A DNA stretch of 6,812 nucleotides from assembly GCA_002477505.1 (NCBI GenBank), contig DLQB01000078.1, positions 1-6,812 of the forward strand, read 5' to 3'. Below are positions 1-4,686 of this stretch, one piece after another (positions within the stretch are counted from its first letter, which is position 1; each line of letters begins with the position of its first letter). Under the pieces are notes generated by a model. The model was given only the letters and a program-made list of their open reading frames with translations, was not told where the DNA came from and did not search any database. Source of the DNA: Flavobacteriales bacterium UBA7443. GTDB lineage: Bacteria; Bacteroidota; Bacteroidia; Flavobacteriales_D; Sanyastnellaceae. A program made the translations under genes and the position numbers.

Positions 1-1
1 T

Positions 2-1546
2 ACTGCAATTGTGGAGCCTCAGCCCATATTGAATGTGTCAGGACTTGCCAGTCCTGTTTGCTCGGGTGTTCCCGTGAATTGGGTTATTTCGACCACAGTC
101 CCGGAAGCTACAGGGCAATGGGAGCCATCCGGAGGAACGGATTTGAGTGGTTACACAACGGGCCAAGGTGCGATCATTACGGATACCCTGGTCAATGCAG
201 GCTTGAATGCGGATTCATTGGTTTACGTGATCACAACAACAGGATCTTATTGCGCGGCTGACACATTTTTCGGTGGTGTAACAGTGTTGCCCAATTTTGT
301 TCTCCCGCTCTTGCCTGATGTGGTCTTTTGCGACGGTGATCAGGTCTCTGTGCCGGATTATACCTTGATCATAGACTCGGTGAGCTACTCCTGGACCAAT
401 TCCAATTCTGAGATTGGATTGGGAGCTGCGGGAACCGGTAATCTGCCAGACTGGGTCGCGTCCAATGATGGTGACTCGCCAATCCAAGCGACCATCGACA
501 TTGAATCCGGTTTACTGAATTGCCCCGAACAACAAACCTCATTTGAGGTGATTATCAATCCGACTCCTCAATTGTCATCAAACGTTGGTCCCAACGGGGG
601 GGTAGATTGCCAAACCGGAATCGCTACCATCGAAGGGTTTTCCGCGTTGGGTCCGGGTAGTTTTTCATGGACTGGACCAGGCAACGTCGATCCGATGGGT
701 TCAACGGCACAGGTCGATGCCTCAGGAACATATACCATGGACTTTATTGATGACGTCACAGGATGTTTCGCGTCCATTGAATTGGTGGTGCAAGACGCTG
801 CTCCGATCGATTTCTTGAATGTTTCATTGGATTCGCTGGCTTGTTTTGGTGATGAAAATGGCACCATCCTTGTCGATGCGGAAGGTGGAGGTGACCTTCT
901 TTACGATTGGTTTCCTCCGATCAGCGCCGGGCCAATTGCTAATAATGTGGCTGCAGGAACGTATAGCGTGGTGGTCACGAATGAGAGCAATTGCCAAGAT
1001 TCAGCAACCGTTGAAATGTTCGAAAGGCTTCCCCTTGAGATTGAACTGATCGATTCGGGTCCTTCTTTGTGCGGTGAGGCCAATGGCTTTATCGAAGTTC
1101 AGGCCAATGGAGGAATGGAAGAATATGTGTATCAGTGGGACAATTCATCGGATCAATTGCTCTGGGGAGTGGGGGCTGGATTGCATGAAATCACTGTGAC
1201 CGATGCATACGGCTGTGTCTCAAGTGCCATTTTCGAATTGGAATGTTTCGATGAGATTCCGGTGGGAGTGAATCAAATTATCACCCCCAATAACGACGGG
1301 TTGAATGATGCCCTCTTTCTTGACGATTTGTATCTCTATCCTCAGCATCGGATTCGAGTGTTCAATCGCTGGGGAACACTGGTCTACGAGGCCAGTCCAT
1401 ATCAAAATGACTGGCAAGGCACTTGGGAGGCCAATGGTTCTGGAGAGCCTTTGCCTTCAGCCACTTATTATTTTTTGATTGAAACTCAGCCAACGAATCC
1501 GGAAGTATTCCGAGGATTCATTGAAATTCAAAATGAAGCGCGATGA
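2..1546 (+). CDS. Secreted SprB-like adhesin with type B T9SS sorting domain (5' partial)
   Basis: C-terminal part of a large cell-surface protein exported by the type IX secretion system. The frame is open from the first bases (ACT GCA ATT before the GTG at 11), so the gene begins upstream and the GTG is only an internal Val. Visible modules are an Ig-like stretch (to about 300), a PKD-like domain (about 318-575; SYSWTNSNSEIGL and GTGNLP resemble the Bacteroidota PKD-like family), another Ig-like module (about 590-797), two SprB-like repeats (about 800-1245) and a gliding-motility-associated C-terminal domain (about 1265-1543). The last carries ITPNNDGLND, RVFNRWGTLVYE and PSATYYFLIE, the hallmarks of type B (CHU_C/TIGR04131) sorting domains. 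Ligand binding or gliding is inferred from the family; the true ligand is unknown. The stop overlaps the start of the SprF-like gene, consistent with SprB/SprF-type pairing. The sorting domain is certain; the role as an adhesin is likely. Confidence 0.93.
   Translation, partial: TAIVEPQPILNVSGLASPVCSGVPVNWVISTTVPEATGQWEPSGGTDLSGYTTGQGAIITDTLVNAGLNADSLVYVITTTGSYCAADTFFGGVTVLPNFVLPLLPDVVFCDGDQVSVPDYTLIIDSVSYSWTNSNSEIGLGAAGTGNLPDWVASNDGDSPIQATIDIESGLLNCPEQQTSFEVIINPTPQLSSNVGPNGGVDCQTGIATIEGFSALGPGSFSWTGPGNVDPMGSTAQVDASGTYTMDFIDDVTGCFASIELVVQDAAPIDFLNVSLDSLACFGDENGTILVDAEGGGDLLYDWFPPISAGPIANNVAAGTYSVVVTNESNCQDSATVEMFERLPLEIELIDSGPSLCGEANGFIEVQANGGMEEYVYQWDNSSDQLLWGVGAGLHEITVTDAYGCVSSAIFELECFDEIPVGVNQIITPNNDGLNDALFLDDLYLYPQHRIRVFNRWGTLVYEASPYQNDWQGTWEANGSGEPLPSATYYFLIETQPTNPEVFRGFIEIQNEAR
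596..602 (+). repeat. Run of seven G within the adhesin gene
   Basis: A seven-base G homopolymer lies in the codons for Asn-Gly-Gly-Val of the SprB-like adhesin. The reading frame is intact through it here. Such tracts can slip during replication and are also prone to sequencing error; a one-base change would cut off the sorting domain. Confidence 0.6.
800..1245 (+). repeat. Two degenerate SprB-type protein repeats
   Basis: Two consecutive modules of about 70 residues share the SprB-repeat pattern: a Cys followed by G-E-x-N-G, a G-G-x-x-x-Y-x-W core, then G-x-Y/H-x-V/I-x-V-T and a closing Cys. In the first these read CFGDENG, LLYDWFPP, AGTYSVVVT and NCQD. In the second they read CGEANG, YVYQWDN, AGLHEITVTDAYGC. 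They are similar only at protein level, so they are not a recent DNA duplication. Such repeats form the rod of gliding adhesins such as SprB. Confidence 0.75.
1265..1543 (+). other. Type B T9SS C-terminal sorting domain
   Basis: This is the last ~93 residues of the upstream adhesin. It starts with GVNQIITPNNDGLND, continues with the RVFNRWG strand and ends in a beta-rich tail. In this family the domain directs passage through the type IX translocon, and for SprB of Flavobacterium johnsoniae export depends on the SprF protein encoded next to it. The same gene order here supports the same dependence, by inference. Confidence 0.92.
1543..1546 (+). promoter_or_regulatory. ATGA stop/start overlap (translational coupling)
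   Basis: The TGA stop of the adhesin (1544-1546) overlaps the ATG of the SprF-like gene (1543-1545). No purine-rich ribosome site is evident just upstream (AAATGAAGCGCG). The downstream start is therefore probably served by ribosomes terminating on the adhesin reading frame. This supports the chosen start and links the amounts of the two proteins. Confidence 0.7.
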
Positions 1547-2448
1547 GGATCATTTTTTGCATATTGGTTTTGGCCATTGGCGGAGAAGTTTGGGGCCAGC
1601 AAGACGCTCAGGTGTCGCTTTATTTGCGCAATCCATTGCAATTCAATTCGGCACATGCAGGCTTGGATGGCACGCTGCGTTCCACGTCTATCGTGCGGAT
1701 GCAATGGACCGGTTGGGAAGGGGCGCCACGAACGCAATTCATTTCGGCGCATGCGCCTTTATTCCGCAACCGATTAGGGATTGGGTTGACAGCCCTTAAT
1801 GATGCGAGCGGAACGCGTTCTCAGCGAGAGTTTATGGGGCACGTGGCCTACCATTCCCCTGAGCTTGGCAATGGCATTTATTTATCCACAGGGCTTTCGT
1901 TCGGTCTTCAATCGGCAGGTTATGATTTTCAATCGTTAATGGCGCGAGATGCGAATGACATGCTCCTTGCAGCCCCTTACAATGCAGTAGGCTTTTCAAC
2001 CGGAGCTGGGGTTATCATGCATGCTTCGTCTTGGTTTCTTGGTTTCTCTGCACCTCATTTGCTGGAGCAAGATTTAGGGAATGCAGAGCCGATTGGCCGC
2101 CGAAATCGGCATTTGTATGCGACAGCGGGATACATCCATCCGTTGAATGACTTCGTTGACGTTCGTGCTGTTTCCTTGGTAAAATGGCTCGCTGATGCGC
2201 CTGGTGTGGTTGACGTGAATATCGAGTTATGGTTGTTTGAAGTGCTCTCTTTGGGAGCCATGGCACGATATGGGGAAGGGGTAGGGGTGCAAACTTCTTA
2301 CCGATTCAAAGAGGGTTGGAGGTTTCATTATGCTGTTGATTTTCCAACCAACGGTCTGATGACCCGCAGTTTTGGCTCGCATGAAATTGGCTTAGCATGG
2401 GATTATGGAAAACGCTCAGTCGCCTACCAAAGCCCCCGATACTTTTGA
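1543..2448 (+). CDS. PorP/SprF family type IX secretion outer-membrane protein
   Basis: A 301-residue predicted outer-membrane beta-barrel of the PorP/SprF family (TIGR03519), close to the usual family length of about 300-330. Residues 1-18 are a signal peptide with likely cleavage at VWG|QQ. The mature N-terminus has the family signature QVSLYLRNPLQFNSAHAG (residues 23-40; typical members read roughly Q-x-x-x-Y-x-x-N-P-x-x-x-N-P-A-x-A-G). This is followed by QWTGWEGAPRTQ and SAHAPL (residues 54-73), also typical. Alternating strands run to a C-terminal Phe (SPRYF), as expected for a barrel inserted by the BAM complex. Family members either belong to the T9SS core (PorP) or help export particular type B-tagged adhesins (SprF). 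Position directly after such an adhesin favours the SprF-like role, although sequence alone does not separate the two. It is coupled by ATGA to the gene before and is 2 bases from the gene after. Confidence 0.93.
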   Translation: MRIIFCILVLAIGGEVWGQQDAQVSLYLRNPLQFNSAHAGLDGTLRSTSIVRMQWTGWEGAPRTQFISAHAPLFRNRLGIGLTALNDASGTRSQREFMGHVAYHSPELGNGIYLSTGLSFGLQSAGYDFQSLMARDANDMLLAAPYNAVGFSTGAGVIMHASSWFLGFSAPHLLEQDLGNAEPIGRRNRHLYATAGYIHPLNDFVDVRAVSLVKWLADAPGVVDVNIELWLFEVLSLGAMARYGEGVGVQTSYRFKEGWRFHYAVDFPTNGLMTRSFGSHEIGLAWDYGKRSVAYQSPRYF

Positions 2449-2450
2449 CC

Positions 2451-4655
2451 ATGAAACAGTTAATCGTCATCGTTCTAATGGGTGTTTGCAGTTTGGTTCA
2501 AGCGCAATTTGATCAAGAGAAATGGGCACAAGAATGGACAGAGTCGGCCCAGTATTCAAAAGCATTGAATCTGTGGAGCCATATGGCTTCAGAGGCCGTT
2601 CACCAGAGCTCTGAGCAATTGCGTCTTGCGCGGAAGGCTGTTTTTTGTGCGAAGAAATTTGGGGACTTTGAGTCTGCTCTTTTTTGGAGCAAACGAATCG
2701 TTGAAATGGATGCTGCATCTCAAGACGATTTGAGAACGCACATGATGTTGATGATACGGTTAAGTTCTGTGCAAGAAACACTCAAATTCTTGGGTCTTGC
2801 TGCGGTCCGATTCCCGGAAAACAAAGAGGTCAGCGCTCTTTCTGTCGAGTTTGAAAGCATTCGGGCTTTGACCAAGGATACATTGGATTTCAGTATAAAA
2901 AGGTGGAGGCCGAATGCCAATGGCGCCGAATTCGCTTGTACTCCTTTCGGTGAAGGGCTTGTATTCATTTCATCGGCAGTAGGTGGAGGAGCTGCACCAT
3001 TAAAGGATGGTTGGACCGGACGTTATTTCACCGAGTTGAAGCATATTGAAAATGCAAACGATCCAGAACCCAAGATATCATTGCTGGAGCAGTTGCGTGG
3101 TGAAGACTTATTCTTGGAGTTGGGCCTTGAACGGACACACGATGGTCCGGTTGCCTTTGATCAGGATCAAAATTTTGCGGTTTTAACCCGCAACCAACCC
3201 CAATTGGATACCACCGTAGAACACGGATTGTCACGGCTTCAATTGGAGTTTTTCTGGCAACGAGAAGAAGGCTGGGAACCGGCCAATCCGTTTCCTTGGA
3301 ACTCTCCTGAGTATTCCTGCGGTCACGCCACATTTGACGAGAATGAAGACATTATTTTTGCTTCAGACATCCCCGGTGGTTTTGGGGGCATGGATTTGTA
3401 TTCTTCACGCTGGGAGGATGACGATTGGTCCAAACCAGAAAACTTAGGTCCGGAAGTTAATTCTTCAGGGAATGAGCTTTTTCCGATGGTCAGTGCCGCG
3501 GGAAATTTGTACTTCGCGTCCGATGGTTGGCCTGGGGCAGGGGGCTTGGACGTTTTTGTCCATCCCATAGGCTCCGATCAAATTGAGCGTTTGGGGTTTC
3601 CCATCAATGGACAAGCGGATGATTTTGCTTTCAACTTTGACGAGGCAATCGGAGAAGGCTGGCTGAGTTCAAATCGGTCTGGTGGGAATGATGCGATTTA
3701 TCGCGTGGAAGGCTCTCCAACGGTAGGTCAGATTATGGTTTCAGTTATGGCCTGCGATGGATCATCTATCGCTGAGGCAAAGATGCTATTGAAGGAAGTC
3801 AATAGCGGCTTGACCCGAAGCCTGACGTCAGACGTGAACGGGGAATGCAGTATTTATGGATGGTTAGGGCGCGATTATGACTTGACGCTGCAGCCCTTTA
3901 AAGGCATGAACTCTCCACCGTCGAAGCGCTTATTGCTCGATCAGGAACAGCTCGAAGTGACCCTTGATATGAGCTTCGCGTCGAAAGAAAATTCGATTGT
4001 GATCTTGGATGAAGAGCGGCGTCCCGCCGCAAGTGCGCTGCTCAAATTCCGAAATGCCGACGGCGAAACATCGCAATTTGTAACGGATGAAAACGGGCAA
4101 TTCCAATGGAGTGCGGCGTCGCAAGCAGAAGATTTTGTTTCGATGACAGCAACATTGATCAATTATGAAGATTTGTCGCATGAGTTCGCGCCGCCTCCTC
4201 CGGGATGCCTGATTTCAATCTGCGACACCCTCCAATTAGCGCCTTGGAATGAAATCCTTGAACGTATCGACCTGGCCAATATCCTCTATGATTTGGGCAG
4301 TGCAGCCCTTCGAAACGAAAGCAAAAAGGAGTTGGATAAGCTGGTTGCGTATATGAAGGATAAACCTGAAATCAGAGTCGAACTGAGTTCACATACGGAT
4401 TGCAGAAATGATGAGGCTTACAATTTGCAGCTATCCCAAGCACGAGCGGAGAAATGCGTCAATTATATCATCAATAAAGGGATATCAAAGAGAAGAATTG
4501 TGGCCAAGGGATATGGAGAGTCACAATTGCTGAATGGATGCTCTGATGTGAAGACTTGCGGATGCGCCCCTTTGAACGTGCGCCAATGCATTCCTTGTAA
4601 TGAAGATCAACATCAAGCGAACCGCCGAACAGAACTGAGACTCCTAGCGGACTAA
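2451..4655 (+). CDS. PorE-like OmpA-family protein (TPR, beta-propeller, CRD, OmpA)
   Basis: A 734-residue periplasmic protein with the multidomain layout of PorE, the T9SS component described in Porphyromonas gingivalis as PG1058. A signal peptide (cleavage about VQA19|Q) is followed by a helical TPR-like region (about 20-140). A PD40/WD40-type propeller (about 150-420) shows GFGGMDLY (310-317), NELFPMVS, GAGGLDVF (362-369) and SNRSGGNDAIY (407-417). Two carboxypeptidase-regulatory-like domains follow (about 428-490 and 514-575), then an OmpA C-terminal domain (about 600-734). The last has HTD (648-650) and N-x2-LS-x2-RA (658-666); D650 and R665 are spaced like the diaminopimelate-binding Asp/Arg pair of OmpA, so peptidoglycan binding is likely. 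The start at 2451 is chosen because it gives a clean signal peptide; an in-frame ATG at 2397 lies inside the SprF-like gene. Oddities are a Cys-rich insertion at 697-716 and no good lipobox. It could be a core component or a locus-specific paralogue. Confidence 0.9.
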   Translation: MKQLIVIVLMGVCSLVQAQFDQEKWAQEWTESAQYSKALNLWSHMASEAVHQSSEQLRLARKAVFCAKKFGDFESALFWSKRIVEMDAASQDDLRTHMMLMIRLSSVQETLKFLGLAAVRFPENKEVSALSVEFESIRALTKDTLDFSIKRWRPNANGAEFACTPFGEGLVFISSAVGGGAAPLKDGWTGRYFTELKHIENANDPEPKISLLEQLRGEDLFLELGLERTHDGPVAFDQDQNFAVLTRNQPQLDTTVEHGLSRLQLEFFWQREEGWEPANPFPWNSPEYSCGHATFDENEDIIFASDIPGGFGGMDLYSSRWEDDDWSKPENLGPEVNSSGNELFPMVSAAGNLYFASDGWPGAGGLDVFVHPIGSDQIERLGFPINGQADDFAFNFDEAIGEGWLSSNRSGGNDAIYRVEGSPTVGQIMVSVMACDGSSIAEAKMLLKEVNSGLTRSLTSDVNGECSIYGWLGRDYDLTLQPFKGMNSPPSKRLLLDQEQLEVTLDMSFASKENSIVILDEERRPAASALLKFRNADGETSQFVTDENGQFQWSAASQAEDFVSMTATLINYEDLSHEFAPPPPGCLISICDTLQLAPWNEILERIDLANILYDLGSAALRNESKKELDKLVAYMKDKPEIRVELSSHTDCRNDEAYNLQLSQARAEKCVNYIINKGISKRRIVAKGYGESQLLNGCSDVKTCGCAPLNVRQCIPCNEDQHQANRRTELRLLAD
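4540..4602 (+). other. Cys-rich insertion in the OmpA domain
   Basis: Between the GYGES strand and the closing NRRTEL motif, residues 697-716 of the OmpA protein contain C697, C703, C705, C713 and C716 (C-x5-C-x-C-x7-C-x2-C), with H721 nearby. From memory, many Bacteroidota OmpA domains have a shorter loop here with about two Cys. Disulfides in the oxidising periplasm, or a bound metal, are both possible. C651 and C669 in the same domain may pair with this loop. Confidence 0.75.
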
Positions 4656-4686
4656 AAATAACAGACGGACGAGAAAAACCAATAAA
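4656..4686 (+). promoter_or_regulatory. Short A-rich intergenic leader
   Basis: These 31 bases separate the OmpA gene from the anchor-L gene. The end is A-rich (GAGAAAAACCAATAAA before the ATG), a common start context in Bacteroidota, which rely little on Shine-Dalgarno pairing. I see no hairpin with a T-run that would end transcription and no TAnnTTTG promoter element, so readthrough from the upstream genes is the simplest reading. Confidence 0.5.

Noticed and set aside
11..13. GTG at 11 as the start of the first gene
   Set aside because: The frame is open upstream to the window edge, no signal peptide follows, and the protein starts in the middle of an Ig-like module. The gene is 5' partial.
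1479..1799. Open frame of 106 codons on the + strand across the gene 1/2 junction
   Set aside because: It overlaps two well-supported genes in another frame and shows no signal peptide, motif or sensible composition.
2397..2450. An earlier ATG for the PorE-like gene
   Set aside because: It would put 18 extra residues before a good signal peptide and would overlap the SprF-like gene by 52 bases. The ATG at 2451 explains the N-terminus.
3333..3360. Bacteroidota-like promoter, TTTG at 3333 and TATTTTTG at 3353
   Set aside because: The second element fits TAnnTTTG, but the spacer is 16 bases instead of about 19 and the site lies deep inside the PorE-like gene with no gene start after it. It is probably chance in a T-rich codon stretch.
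4656..4686. Terminator between the OmpA and anchor-L genes
   Set aside because: The 31 bases hold no inverted repeat able to form a stem and no T-run after one.
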